NCBI RefSeq assembly: GCF_008831285.2 | Contig: NC_045144.1 | Span: 5,666,575 to 5,730,574, forward strand | DNA: 64,000 nt | From: Nymphaea colorata | Taxonomy: Eukaryota; Streptophyta; Magnoliopsida; Nymphaeales; Nymphaeaceae | Direction of reading: 5' to 3' | Shown here: positions 9,405 to 20,096 of the stretch, piece after piece | How positions within the stretch are numbered: position 1 is the first letter of the stretch | How the letters are laid out: every line of letters begins with the position of its first letter | Position numbers and translations under genes: made by a program | Notes under the pieces: model-generated | The model's database searches: none | What the model saw: the letters and a program-made list of their open reading frames with translations, nothing else | Told to the model about the DNA's origin: nothing

Positions 9405-12400
9405 CTCTCCCTCAAGTTGTGCATGGTTTTGCACCATGTACAACTTGCCTTTTAGAAACCAGAATCGTTCCTTTGTTAATCCTTTTGTAAATAAGTCTGC
9501 AACTTGTTCATCTGTACGAACATAAATAGGCTGAATTTCCTTGTCTTCCACCTTTTGTCTAACAAAGTGTTGATCAATCTCAATGTGCTTTGTTCGACCA
9601 TGTTGTACGGGATTAAAGGCAATGTTAATAGCGCTTTGATTATCGCACATTAACATTGATGTTTTAATCTTTTCTCCAATGTCTTCTAGCAAATGTCTAA
9701 CCCATGTAACTTCAGCAGTACCTGCAGCCATGCATCTGTATTCAGCTTCAGTGCTGGATCTTGCTACTGCCTTTTGCTTTCGACAACTCCAAGACACAAG
9801 ATTACGTCCAATGAAAATACAAAAACCAGAAATGGACTTTCTTTGATCGGGATCTCCAGCCCAATCTGCATCTGTGAATGTCATAAGTTGATGTCCAGTA
9901 GTTATATTTTCACTCTTACCATAAACTAAGCCATCTCCTGCTGTCCCTTTAAGATATCTTAATATTCTTTTGACAGCATCCATGTGAGTATCTCTAGGTG
10001 CATGCATAAATTGGGATACTTGATTCACAGCATATATAATATCTGGTCTAGTAAATGTAAGATATTGAAGTGCCCCAACAATACTTCGATATTGCGTAGG
10101 ATCTTCATATAACTCCCCATCTTGAGCACTTAGTCTTTGATTTAGAATACTAGGAGTTCCAACAGGCTTACAATCAGACATACCTGACTTTTTCAACAAA
10201 TCCAACGTGTATTTCTGTTGTGTCAATGTGAGGCGATTATTGTGCCTATCAATCTCCACTCCAAAAAAGAATCGTAAATCACCAAGCTCTTTCATTTTGA
10301 AGTTTTGCATCATCAAAACTTTAGCTTCTTCTATGTGTTTTTCTGAATTGCCTGTGATAACAATATCATCAACATATATAAGAAGTAAAGTAAATATGTT
10401 TTCCTTTCGATAAATGAAAAGAGAGTGATCTAGAGGACATCTCCGAAAACCACATTCTTGAATCTTGCAAGAGAAACTGTCAAACCACGAACGTGAGGCC
10501 TGTTTAAGTCCATAAATAGATTTTCTTAGTTTGCAAACCCATGCATGAGAGTCTCCTTTCGTGTATCCTGGAGGTTGTTCCATATATACTTCCTCCCTTA
10601 AATCACCATGAAGAAAAGCATTCTTCACGTCCATTTGATGTAGTCTCCATCCATATTCAACTGCCAATGATATAATCACGCGAATTGTTCCCATTTTGAT
10701 CACAGGGCTGAATGTCTCATCATAATCTTCTCCATATTGTTGTGTAAACCCTTTTGCTACTAACCTTGCTTTGTGTCTTTCTATGCTGCCGTCAGGTTTG
10801 TATTTAATTTTGTATACCCATTTGGAGCCCACTACGTTCTTTTCGTGTGGCCTCGGAACGATCTCCCATGTTCCACATTCATGCAAGGCATCCATTTCTT
10901 CTTTCATAGCCTTTCTCCAATGATGTGATTTTGATGCTTCATCAAATGAAGTAGGTTCTTCCTCCTTGCCAACTTTTGCCATGAATAACTGAAAATCAAG
11001 TGATAAAGAATCATAGCTAACCCACCTGTGAATGGGATGACGAATGCGTTGGGATCTTCTAAGGTGGGGCATGTTGTCTTCTTCACTGTGAGCATCTCTG
11101 TCCCTTAGTCGTCGACTGTAGATAAGACCCGAATACCGATGTGCATCGTTGCTCTGTTCATTATTGTTTTCGTGATGACTTAATGACTGTGTTGGATCTT
11201 CTTGATTTTCACTTTGAGCCATATCCGACGGTTGTATTGCTCTCTCTGAATCTTCACTTTGAGGCACATCATTTTCTATAACAGGATCTGCATTGAATAA
11301 CTGTGTACTGGTCCAGGGATCATAAGATTCAATGGTCATAGGCATTTCATTTGTATTATCAAAACTATGTTCATCAAAAATGACATTTCTTGAAGTTTTG
11401 ATACGTTTAGTTGTTGGATCATAGCATCGAAAACCTTTATATTCATCAGCATATCCAACGAATCTACATTGAATAGCTTTGTCTTGAAACTTGTTCCTCA
11501 AGGCAGCATCAACGTGAACATAGCATACACAACCAAAAACCTTCAAGTTCTTGTAATCAGGTTGTTTGCCTAAGAGTGTAAAATATGGCGATTTAGACAT
11601 CAAGAGTGTCATAGGCAAACAATTTATTATGTATACAGCAGTATGGAAGGCTTCAGTCCACAAGGAAATGGGCACATTAGTATCATGCATCATGCTCATG
11701 GCGCTTTCAACTATATGTCGATGTTTCCGCTCAACTACACCATTTTGTTGTGGTGTGTAAGGGCAGGAAATTTGTCTAGTTATCCCTTTTTCACGTAGAA
11801 ATTCAATAAAATCAAGCGAGGAATATTCTCCCCCTCCATCACATTGAAAATGCACCACATTGGATGAAAATTTAGTTTGAATCATGGCATAGAAGTTTCG
11901 AAATATGTGAGGTACTTCTGATTTGTGTTTCATGAAGTAAATCCAGGTGAAACGTGAGTAAGAGTCAATGAATAAGACATAATATCTTGACCCAGACATG
12001 GAATCAATAGGGGCTGGCCCCCATACATCAGAAAAAATAGTTTCAAAAGGTTTGGAAGCCCTTTGATTTATATTATGGAAAGGTAAAACATGACTCTTAC
12101 AAAGTCCATAACTTGAACATTTTTTGACACTTGAAGTAAGAGGTAAACTTGATCTTGGAATGAGACTATCTGTGACAAGTTTTTCAATGAAATGTCGACC
12201 ACAGTGTCCTAGCCGACTATGCCACAAATCAGACTCCAAAAATTGGTTAGGGCCCCTTACTTTTGATTGAAAATGGCAAGAACTTGGCACTGATGACGCA
12301 TTATGAGAAAGAGAAAATGTCTTCAATCCTATATCAAAAGTGGATGAATCCTTGGGTAGACATTCCTTGAGGACGTACATATTCCCTTGACGCTCCCCTC

Positions 12401-13715
12401 TAGCGAACATTTTCTTCGTTTGGAGGTCCTTGACATAGACAGAAGAAGGTGTGAATTCAACAGAAGAGCTTGTATCATCAATGAGTTTAGAAATGGATAT
12501 GATGTTCTTTTTGATATTGGGAGCAAGAACAACATTAGACAGTGATAGAGACGAGGATGACAATGGAATATGTGCATTTCCAATATGTGTAATAGGATGA
12601 GATTTTCCATCACCTGTTATAATGCAACTTCTACCGTAATGAGGGGATAAGTTAGTCAATTTACCTGCATTTCCTGTCACATGGGTAGCTGCACCTGAAT
12701 CCAAGAACCATTCTCCCTGCTCATTTTGCTTTATAGTCATCTTTGAGAATGCGGCCATCAATAGCTGTTGCATATCTTCAGCGGTGGATTTAGAACTTTG
12801 TCCTCCTTGTTTATAATCATGTCTTACCCCTTTGTTTTTATTTTGAGGATTAAACCAACATTGTGCCTTCATGTGTCCTTTCTTGTTGCACTGAAAACAA
12901 ATTGGTATTTTTCTTGAAGTATCCAAAGGAGACATACCTTGGTTATGTGGTGTTGGTAGAATGCCACGACCACTATGGTTGGAGTTCCCATGGCTCTTAC
13001 CAAACTTTACATTCATAGCCAACACATTTTGGGAGTTCCCTTGATCAGTACTTTCAATGACTCTTTTCATATTCATTTCATGTTGGAGAAGTTTACCTTG
13101 TAGTTCGTTGAAGGAAGGCAGAACAGGAAGGACCTCAAGAGCTGTAATAAAAGCATGATAATCATGCCCAAGTCCATTCAAGGTTTGCTGCACCTTTTCC
13201 TTATCAGAAATGTTATTCCCTGAGGCAGCAAGTTGGTCTGCGACGGCCTTAATACGCCCCAAATAATCCATGATAGACGTTGAACCTTTGCTCAAATTCT
13301 GAAATTCTTTCTTTAAGTACATAATTCGAGCTTCTGATATTTGGGAAAAGGTATCAGCAAGGGTTTCCCATAATTCTTCTGCAGTACAATCATCAGAAAC
13401 TGAAAGTAACACTTGTTGAGATAAAGTGGACAAAATATACGCAACCAGACTTTGATCACGTCTCATCCACATAGCATGTTCAGGATTGTTGTCTTCATGA
13501 ACAACAATAACTTCTCCTGCCTCATTTTTTATTTCCTGTAAGACGGATATTGGTGGAGCCTTTGTTGAACCATCGAGATGTCCAAAGAGGCCTTGACTTC
13601 TTATGAAAGGCATGATTTGCCTTTTCCAGATCAGATAATTCTCATGGTTGAGTTTTTCGGTAATAAGGTGAGGAAGAAAACTTGAGGACATGCCAGAATG
13701 CGAAAGGTTTTTCAT
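9399..13715 (-). CDS. Copia gag-pol polyprotein
   Basis: This is one open frame of about 1438 residues, counted from the methionine at 13715. The frame runs open upstream into the LTR, but that part is leader: it translates the GA microsatellite as SLSLSL. In order: gag (ENYLIWKRQ near residue 20), a CCHC zinc knuckle (CFQCNKKGHMKAQC, about 272-286), aspartic protease (LDSGAATHVTG, about 335), the integrase zinc-binding segment (HSRLGHCGRH, about 497), the integrase core with its D, D and E residues (DVWGPAP about 560; CDGGGEY about 620; NGVVERKHRH about 658), reverse transcriptase (SKWVYKIKYKPDG, then YVDDIVITG about 1113), and RNase H (TDADWAGD about 1277; STEAEY; DNQSAI about 1356). All expected catalytic motifs are visible and there is no internal stop. 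The stop lies just inside the 3' LTR edge. Confidence 0.93.
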   Translation of the reverse strand: MKNLSHSGMSSSFLPHLITEKLNHENYLIWKRQIMPFIRSQGLFGHLDGSTKAPPISVLQEIKNEAGEVIVVHEDNNPEHAMWMRRDQSLVAYILSTLSQQVLLSVSDDCTAEELWETLADTFSQISEARIMYLKKEFQNLSKGSTSIMDYLGRIKAVADQLAASGNNISDKEKVQQTLNGLGHDYHAFITALEVLPVLPSFNELQGKLLQHEMNMKRVIESTDQGNSQNVLAMNVKFGKSHGNSNHSGRGILPTPHNQGMSPLDTSRKIPICFQCNKKGHMKAQCWFNPQNKNKGVRHDYKQGGQSSKSTAEDMQQLLMAAFSKMTIKQNEQGEWFLDSGAATHVTGNAGKLTNLSPHYGRSCIITGDGKSHPITHIGNAHIPLSSSSLSLSNVVLAPNIKKNIISISKLIDDTSSSVEFTPSSVYVKDLQTKKMFARGERQGNMYVLKECLPKDSSTFDIGLKTFSLSHNASSVPSSCHFQSKVRGPNQFLESDLWHSRLGHCGRHFIEKLVTDSLIPRSSLPLTSSVKKCSSYGLCKSHVLPFHNINQRASKPFETIFSDVWGPAPIDSMSGSRYYVLFIDSYSRFTWIYFMKHKSEVPHIFRNFYAMIQTKFSSNVVHFQCDGGGEYSSLDFIEFLREKGITRQISCPYTPQQNGVVERKHRHIVESAMSMMHDTNVPISLWTEAFHTAVYIINCLPMTLLMSKSPYFTLLGKQPDYKNLKVFGCVCYVHVDAALRNKFQDKAIQCRFVGYADEYKGFRCYDPTTKRIKTSRNVIFDEHSFDNTNEMPMTIESYDPWTSTQLFNADPVIENDVPQSEDSERAIQPSDMAQSENQEDPTQSLSHHENNNEQSNDAHRYSGLIYSRRLRDRDAHSEEDNMPHLRRSQRIRHPIHRWVSYDSLSLDFQLFMAKVGKEEEPTSFDEASKSHHWRKAMKEEMDALHECGTWEIVPRPHEKNVVGSKWVYKIKYKPDGSIERHKARLVAKGFTQQYGEDYDETFSPVIKMGTIRVIISLAVEYGWRLHQMDVKNAFLHGDLREEVYMEQPPGYTKGDSHAWVCKLRKSIYGLKQASRSWFDSFSCKIQECGFRRCPLDHSLFIYRKENIFTLLLIYVDDIVITGNSEKHIEEAKVLMMQNFKMKELGDLRFFFGVEIDRHNNRLTLTQQKYTLDLLKKSGMSDCKPVGTPSILNQRLSAQDGELYEDPTQYRSIVGALQYLTFTRPDIIYAVNQVSQFMHAPRDTHMDAVKRILRYLKGTAGDGLVYGKSENITTGHQLMTFTDADWAGDPDQRKSISGFCIFIGRNLVSWSCRKQKAVARSSTEAEYRCMAAGTAEVTWVRHLLEDIGEKIKTSMLMCDNQSAINIAFNPVQHGRTKHIEIDQHFVRQKVEDKEIQPIYVRTDEQVADLFTKGLTKERFWFLKGKLYMVQNHAQLEGEC
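9405..9413 (-). other. Polypurine tract
   Basis: On the minus strand GAGGGAGAG directly precedes the 3' LTR, following TT. This is where plus-strand synthesis primes in copia elements. Confidence 0.75.
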
Positions 13716-13923
13716 GACAGCAGAAAGGAATGGTATATAGGTAGAAGATGAGAGGGAAAGAAGACACGATATAACAAGATGTGTCCTTGGTAAGCAAGAA
13801 GAAAAAGGAACAAGAATTGCGCAAGGGAAAAGTAAATTCAGGATAGAGACAAGATGAGAAAAGAGTTCTAACCAGATCAGACTTGTTTGGGCATTTCGTT
13901 TGGTAGAGATAACGTAACCTGGC

Positions 13924-13935
13924 GCTCTGATACCA
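13924..13935 (-). other. Primer binding site (initiator Met tRNA)
   Basis: On the minus strand TGGTATCAGAGC directly follows the 5' LTR. It is complementary to the 3' end of plant initiator methionine tRNA, the usual primer of copia reverse transcription. Confidence 0.95.
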
Positions 13936-13987
13936 TGATAGAAATGTAGCACCAATATCTGTAACCCGAAAACAGCACTCACGCAGG

Positions 13988-14043
<56 letters not shown>

Positions 14044-14396
14044 ACAAGAAGAAACTGAGGAGAAGAAGCCGTAGCCAAAATGGTTTGCACGGCCTCTATT
14101 TATAATCTCATTTTCAGAATTCTAAGAGTCTCCAATCGTAGAATCCTAGGAGATTTCACAAGCTCCAAGGACATTAATTACATCATAGAAACCTAAGAGA
14201 CTTCACATATTACAAGGATATTAACTACAACATAGAATCCTAGGAGACTTCCCATATAGATATTAACTATAACATAGAATCCTAGGAGACTCTTCACATG
14301 TTACAAGGACATTAAATATTTTAACACATTCTACAAGGAGGTGGAATCCTAAGAGACTCCTCTTCAACGTGCTGGTGAAGGATTTATATTTTAACA
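13936..14396 (-). repeat. 5' LTR of the copia element
   Basis: This 461-base LTR is the promoter-bearing one, since the element reads leftward. On the minus strand GATTATAAATAG at about 14096-14107 is a good TATA box, with the GA/CT microsatellite (about 13990-14036) downstream in the expected leader. Confidence 0.95.
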
Positions 14397-14401
14397 ATGC
14401 A
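14397..14401 (+). repeat. Target site duplication, right (ATGCA)
   Basis: It directly follows the terminal CA of the copia element and matches 8959-8963. Confidence 0.95.
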
Positions 14402-15682
14402 CAACTGTGTCGGGCAATACAGAGATCGAGTCGAGCTGTACAGAAATGAGGAAGACCACCAAATGCCTAAAATGACGATCCTAGAAGAGCTGCTTCAAAC
14501 CTTTTCTGCTGATTTCATGGAGTTTGCTGTTATGAGCAATGCCGAAAGAAGCTTCTCAAGCAAGCCATAGAAGGTAGAAGCAATGTTTTACGCCAGTTCC
14601 CAATGTTGTGCTCAAGGACTTATAATGCTACCATGTTGGATGAGGATCTCCTTTCTCACAAAGTTGACAAAATTTTATTCGGATGCAAGGAGCTGTAATT
14701 TATGCACAGTATTTTCTGTTCCGTGTAGTGTCACACTGTCATGTATGTCTTTGGTTGGCACCTCCAGCGTTTGTTGTGCCAAAGTCCAGCTGAGCTATTT
14801 TAATTCTTTTTGCAAGTATTTTGTACAGCTCCGCTTTCAATAAGCGTTGGAAGGCCTAACCTTCCAGCAGTGCTCGTGTCCTCTAAACAGAAAATTAGAC
14901 ACTGAAACAATTAAATAGATGGAAGATTTCTTTCACTCATTTTTTCATTTTCATATGCACCTGGAGAAGCATACAGGAACGCTCCTTTGTTTGGTGAGCA
15001 GCTTTGAAGATACTTGACGCAAGAAATTGACAATTTTTGAATGAATGCAAGGAGTAGGTGCTGCGCTCATTAGCAGCCACACCACTTCCTATCACCTGGC
15101 TCGAACTCATCTAAACGCTATGAAATTGCCTGAAACCGTTAAGCACCCATTCGATCTAATCCCCAACTTCACATGCTTTGAAGAGCTGGCAGGATTACGA
15201 AAAGAATGGCAAAACAAAAACGGCACGAGACAAAAGCTCTGTGGATGAATGGATGGCCACTCTCTCTGCAAAAGAGAGGCATCGTCCATGACTTTCCTTT
15301 CCAAGAGGAGGGCCTCTTCTATTGGTGCCATTTACAGCATAATCATAGCACCGAATATGCAAGCTGTGGATATAAAGGGCTTCTTCTTCCCTACCCTCGA
15401 GCATATTTCAATATGAGGGGACCCCTGGGTCCTCACTCCTGTCACCAGCAAAAGTTAGGCCTCCGTATAGCCATTCTTTCATATTAGCTTCGTGTTTTAG
15501 TTGTTCGAGGGTGGCCCCGCAGCCTTGGGCACACAAGAGAGCCTTTCCTCTAAATATCCTCATGACTGACCACTGTGCTGTTCCAAACAATGAAAATATC
15601 ATTCGCCCATATCCTTTCTTCCACCCTTTTTACCTGTCATTAGAAGCAAACTCACAATCAATAAAAACGCTTGGCTGCCACA
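14402..15682 (+). repeat. Block C/F, copy 1, right of the copia
   Basis: It continues block C after the insertion and matches 29031-30408 in the same orientation. The left part reads a tail (FADFMEFAV-like and AERSFSSKP) also seen at 29100-29199. No frame is kept between the two copies beyond short stretches. A minus-strand stretch with CAQGCGATL and GLTFAGDR is similar in both copies, but with frame differences, and I do not recognise it. Confidence 0.8.
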
Positions 15683-16529
15683 AAGAGCACACACAGAGAT
15701 TTAGTAATGGCTAGATCCGGAAGAACTGCAGGTTCTGACTCATTATAGGGATTAAACAGCGCTGTTCATGATTCAGCAGAAGCACCAATATCCATTCCAA
15801 CAGGAACGTAGCTTGGTGGCCCTTAAATCTAACCCTGCTGGTCAAGCAGACTGGCATGCACAGACAATGTGGTAATATGTACTGGGAAAACCTTGCAAGA
15901 ACACACCTAAAAAAAGCACATATCCTTTCCAAAATTATTAAGAAAGATACTTAGTTTTTGGACTGTCAAAACAAAAACTAACTTCTGTCGATTAAACATA
16001 TGCTATCACGAACTTAAGTGAGATAAAATGATGATGATAACCTTAATATCGACAAATTTTGTTTCCATTCATTGAACTCTTTAACAATACCCATCAATAA
16101 AAAAAGACGTAACCAAATCTAAGCAAGTTACTTTTTTTCTGTTCATGTCTAAATGAGTTAGGTGAATGTTTTTTTTCAATGCCATAAATTACCTAACAGA
16201 AACCTAAATGCATTCAGAAAGTTGAGCATTTTTAATGTCACTTTTACGAGGACAAATAGTATTTTTTCTATTGATTTAACAGTTAATTGAAAACGTATAA
16301 ATCTTTTAAGTTAAACATAAAAAAACATTTAGCTGTGTCCTCAGTAACATCGAAGAAGGTAAGTTTTTATTATTGATAAATCTTTAGGCATGTTTTAGCA
16401 AATTATTCTACTTTTAATGTGCATGTCTAAATTGTTGGTGATAACCTCTTGGCCAAACAAGCGTTTTGGACATCCCCTTTGGGCCCTTAAAAGAGAGACC
16501 ATTTTAACAGTAGCAGAGCCACCTTATAC
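15683..16529. other. Intergenic, AT-rich, no gene recognised
   Basis: This is single-copy DNA. Short frames such as the minus-strand one at 15711-15932 show no domain. Long A and T runs dominate after 15950. Confidence 0.5.
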
Positions 16530-16995
16530 TCAAGGTTAAAAGTTCAACATCACAACCTTGAAAAAGTATATGAAAAAGATAAAATGTGTAAATGGTTTTC
16601 ACCTCCGTGCATCATCTTCCCGAACTTTAGCATCAATCTCTTTATTTGGTGAGTACTTCGGCAAGCTGGATGGGCACAGGCATAAGGTTTTGTCCTGAAG
16701 TGCTGCTTGAATTCCCAAAAAAAAAGCAATTGATAAAAGCAATATTTAGATTAGCACAAAAATGCTGCTATGGACATCACAGATAAAATCATGATCCCAG
16801 TAATTAAAGTCCAAAAGAATGCAACTAAGTCATTCTCTGAAAGAGTTACTTCAGCTTCTTCAGTAGTTCAACAATTATGGTCTAAAGAAGCATGTGATGC
16901 AAACTTATAAAAAAAAAAAATCAGCTAAGCAAGCATTCAACATAAAAGAATCAAGGAAAAAATTTTATTGAAGTCTTTACAAGATTGTCTTTGTA
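16530..16995 (-). pseudogene. CDK-like kinase tail fragment, one exon, inverted
   Basis: This is an inverted relative of 410-830. The exon at about 16613-16715 keeps the PNKEIDAKVREDDARR coding stretch on the minus strand. One A is missing in the codon for D of the ACDPSS motif, so the frame breaks in mid exon. The donor AG|GTGAAAACC is kept. Its residues (LPKYSPNKEIDAKV) are closer to the family consensus than those of the other copies, so it may have split off early. It lies just left of an RPN12 exon fragment, the same neighbour order as at 47.57 kb. Confidence 0.65.
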
Positions 16996-17029
16996 GCACA
17001 TATTTTGGCCATTGTCACAGAAAACACAT

Positions 17030-17615
17030 TTTATTCGAAAAAACGCATATATAAAGCGTGCAAAACAAGTCAGCTATAAAAGGTGAAAGAAATGCGTTTT
17101 TAAAAAAATGCCAAAAAATAAAAAACACAAAAAAATGCGAATAATTTGCATTTTTTTGCGTTTTTTTGTATTTTTTTAATTTTTATTTATTTATAATAAA
17201 ACATGTACAGGTATTATACGGCGAAACCTGTCCAATGCTTGAAAGAAAAAATAGTACATCAATGCCAGAGGACAAGATTTCAACAAGAGGTTCCACTAAG
17301 ATCACAAGGAAGAAATAATCAAGGCAGATCCTACTCTAACGCCAATTACACAGTGACAAGGCCTGTCTTGCGGCTTGCAAAGCTCAAAGGGGCCCTCCAT
17401 TTAAGAAATGAGCTGCAAAGATGGGATCTCCTTGCAAGGTGTTGTTTCCTTCGCCTTTTGGAAAGACACACCGCCATTTCTTACTTCCCAATCAGGATGC
17501 TCCTGCACAAAAACCGTAGCAGCATAATGTTAGCAATCGAAATCCGTCAATGATCAAATATCAGGAGATACAACAGATTGGTCTACTTTTTGTCCAAAGA
17601 GATTATGGTGGGCTG
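17030..17615 (-). repeat. Partial block B copy (B0)
   Basis: It matches 55575-56145. It starts in AT-rich sequence with repeated gcgtttttt-type words and ends near 17615 within the intron next to the RPN12 last exon. The plus-strand frame 17203-17553 is a shadow of this fragment. Confidence 0.75.
17401..17502 (-). pseudogene. RPN12: RPN12 last-exon fragment (B0)
   Basis: On the minus strand the exon begins after a TTTTTGTGCAG acceptor and reads EHPDWEVRNGGVSFQKAKET, then TPCKEIPSLQL. This is the C-terminal part of 26S proteasome lid subunit RPN12 (PSMD8). The natural end, INQTL...IV, is missing; it runs instead into IS and a TAA at 17401. No other RPN12 exon is attached, so it is an isolated exon with no function by itself. 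Confidence 0.8.
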
Positions 17616-20096
17616 TCCGCTTAACATTATTGAGTGCCGCCTTAAACTATTTTTATTCAGTTTCTTTTTCCATTCCGAATTGGAAAGTGAAATCATGCCT
17701 CATATTATAATTTTGTACACAAGAAAATGTGTATATTTTAATTTACTTTCCCTTCAGAAAATGGTAGCATACAGAGAACAGTTCTTAGTTTAGATCCACC
17801 CTTTGATTAAAAATTCACTTTCTAGCAGTGTTTCAATTTTTTTTTTTTAGTTTAACTTCTTAGTAATAAATAAAGAATACATAGTACTTCTTTATAAACC
17901 TATCGCTTTGACTTAGCACAAATAACAAAAAGTTATCATAAAAGGTTTAAAAAACTTATATTTACTTTATATGTTATTTAATTAACTTTAGAAGTTCGAA
18001 CAAAATAAAGCTATATATCTTATAATGTAATAATAAAATTATAAGGAAAGTTGTTAGTTTGAAAATTGGATTGCTTATACTTCCATTTGAAATAAACTCA
18101 ACAAGAACAAAGACTTACAGTATTCCTTTCATCAGTATTATAAAACTGGCCTGAAATGGGAAGCTTGGAAGCCGATCAGTTTTACAACAGTACCGAAAAA
18201 AATCAGCCTGAATTGAATTGGCAACAAACCAATTTGGTTTATTAGCCAATTTTTATTTTTACTTATATTTTATATGTATAATTTTAAATGGATATAACAA
18301 TTTCTTTGCTTATTCACAATCAATTCAGAATCACTGAATCAGTCAACAGCCTGGCTGCTTCAATTCCAATTTTCACAAGATTGCCTTTGAACAAGCTTTG
18401 AAAAATATGCCAATAAGTATGCATATTAGAACATATAAAATATACAAAGTATTAATATTTTTAGAGATGCAAGGGAGTAACAAAACAGATAGCAGCAGAT
18501 TAGAGATCCAAGAAGAAGACCTCATTTAAGATCTCAGCCCTCGGGTCCAACCAAAGTTTTTTTCTGCTGGGGGGTGGGGAAGGTGCGCAGGTGGCGCTTC
18601 TGACATGGATCTGAAGAAACTTGCCACCCGGTTACCATCTCCTTCTCTCACCATATCTCTCTCTCTCTCTCTCTCTGTGACACCCACACTCTTTCCTGTC
18701 CGAGTCGCATCGAGTCGAGTGCACAGCGGATATGGGTGCGGCCCCAACACACATCCGAGTCCAGTTAGAATGTTTTATTACCAAATTACTTATATAATAT
18801 ATGTCGTTATGATATTTTTCCATTCAATACAATTATTCAAATATGTTATATACATTAATAAATAAATTTTAATAACAATATATACATGCTCATTTTGTTA
18901 TATATATAATAAATTAAAAATAATAATAATAGTAAAATATCTTCACCACACTCTGGTCGGTGACATAGAGTATGGCCAAAGGCTTGATGCCATTGGAGAT
19001 TTGAACAGAAGCGTCACTTTAATGGTTCTACAGCCCGGTTATTACTTAACCAGGGGATTGAAAAAAGACGAACCGCATTGAACACCTGGTCTGGTCCGAT
19101 TAATCTCCTTTTTCTGTGCGTGGTATTTTTTAGCAAGTCATTCTTTTGGCATAGCTGTTCCAATACCGTACATATTTTTTTTGGTGTTAATCCTCATTTC
19201 ATCCTTCGCCCAAAAAGAAAAAGAAAAGGAAAAGAAAAACGTTCTAAAAGAAGATATAGATTGATCACCTTTGAACTCTTCATAGTTCATAGTAATACTT
19301 CCTGTGTTCAACACCGAGGAACAGCATAGTAAAGAACTGATATCTGTAACACGAAAAGATGCCTGAAACATGAAGGCGACGCAAGCCAGGTGCTACCATG
19401 TTTAGTTTCAGGTATATCCATCGAAATTAATAGGGCATAGAAGAGGCTCCTTATGTTACTTTTGAACAATTTTCTTTATATATCATAAAGTTAAGACCTC
19501 GTAGGTTCTTATTGGAGACCACCAACAATCATCATACAGTAACATGACCACTTGATACGCCATCAATACGAATCAGGTTGCAGAAGGACGACAGGGAAGT
19601 CATCCACTCACTTGGTCAACGTATCAAAGTCGAAGACGCTGCCAGTCTTCTTTACCAGGCGCTCAGCAAACTCTTAATTTCAACTGAGGCGAACTCCACA
19701 GAAGCAAAGAAGGAAAAAGTAACCAACGCAAACTAAAATTGCAAATGGTTACACTATGTTAGATTCCACGCAATCAGGTTGAATCAATCTCATGGACTCT
19801 TTAGGTACAGCAACAAGTGTATGTGTGGTGCTAAAGAGGAAAAGAACAGGAAAAGAAGGACAGTGCACAACAGAAACCTGTAATAAAATTCTAAATGTAG
19901 GTTCTATACCATGTCAATTAAACATAATATTGTGAAGGAGAATGAAATGGCAAAGAAAAATGAGAAAGAAGTGAAAGGCAATCTACATTGTGCAGTCATC
20001 GACATTGTCAAACAGCAGCACGTGTGTACCCTTCCAGGAGCAACAAGTCGAAGGGGAGAAAATAACATCACAATTTGAAAATGTTGTCGGACACCA
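17616..20096. other. Intergenic, AT-rich, no gene recognised
   Basis: There is a (CT)n run at 18653-18678 and many AT-rich stretches. On the minus strand about 19590-19675 is exon-like (EFAERLVKKTGSVFDFDTLT, then a TGA after K, then VDDFPVVL). I do not recognise the parent gene and it is interrupted. Nothing else here is supportable. Confidence 0.4.

Larger units (their letters stand above)
8964..14396 (-). mobile_element. Complete, young Ty1/copia LTR retrotransposon
   Basis: The element is 5433 bases long and bounded by TG...CA and 5-base ATGCA target duplications. It has two LTRs, an initiator-methionine primer binding site, a purine tract and one uninterrupted gag-pol frame on the minus strand. 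The domain order gag, protease, integrase, reverse transcriptase, RNase H is that of copia. The LTRs differ by only two clear substitutions and by the length of a GA microsatellite, so insertion was recent. It inserted into LINE debris of block C copy 1. The sister block at 26722-30408 has the empty site, so insertion followed that duplication. All parts needed for movement seem to be present. Confidence 0.95.

Noticed and set aside
13716-14090. N-terminal extension of the copia frame into the LTR
   Set aside because: It translates the GA microsatellite and LTR leader and precedes the primer binding site; the gag-like sequence starts after 13715.
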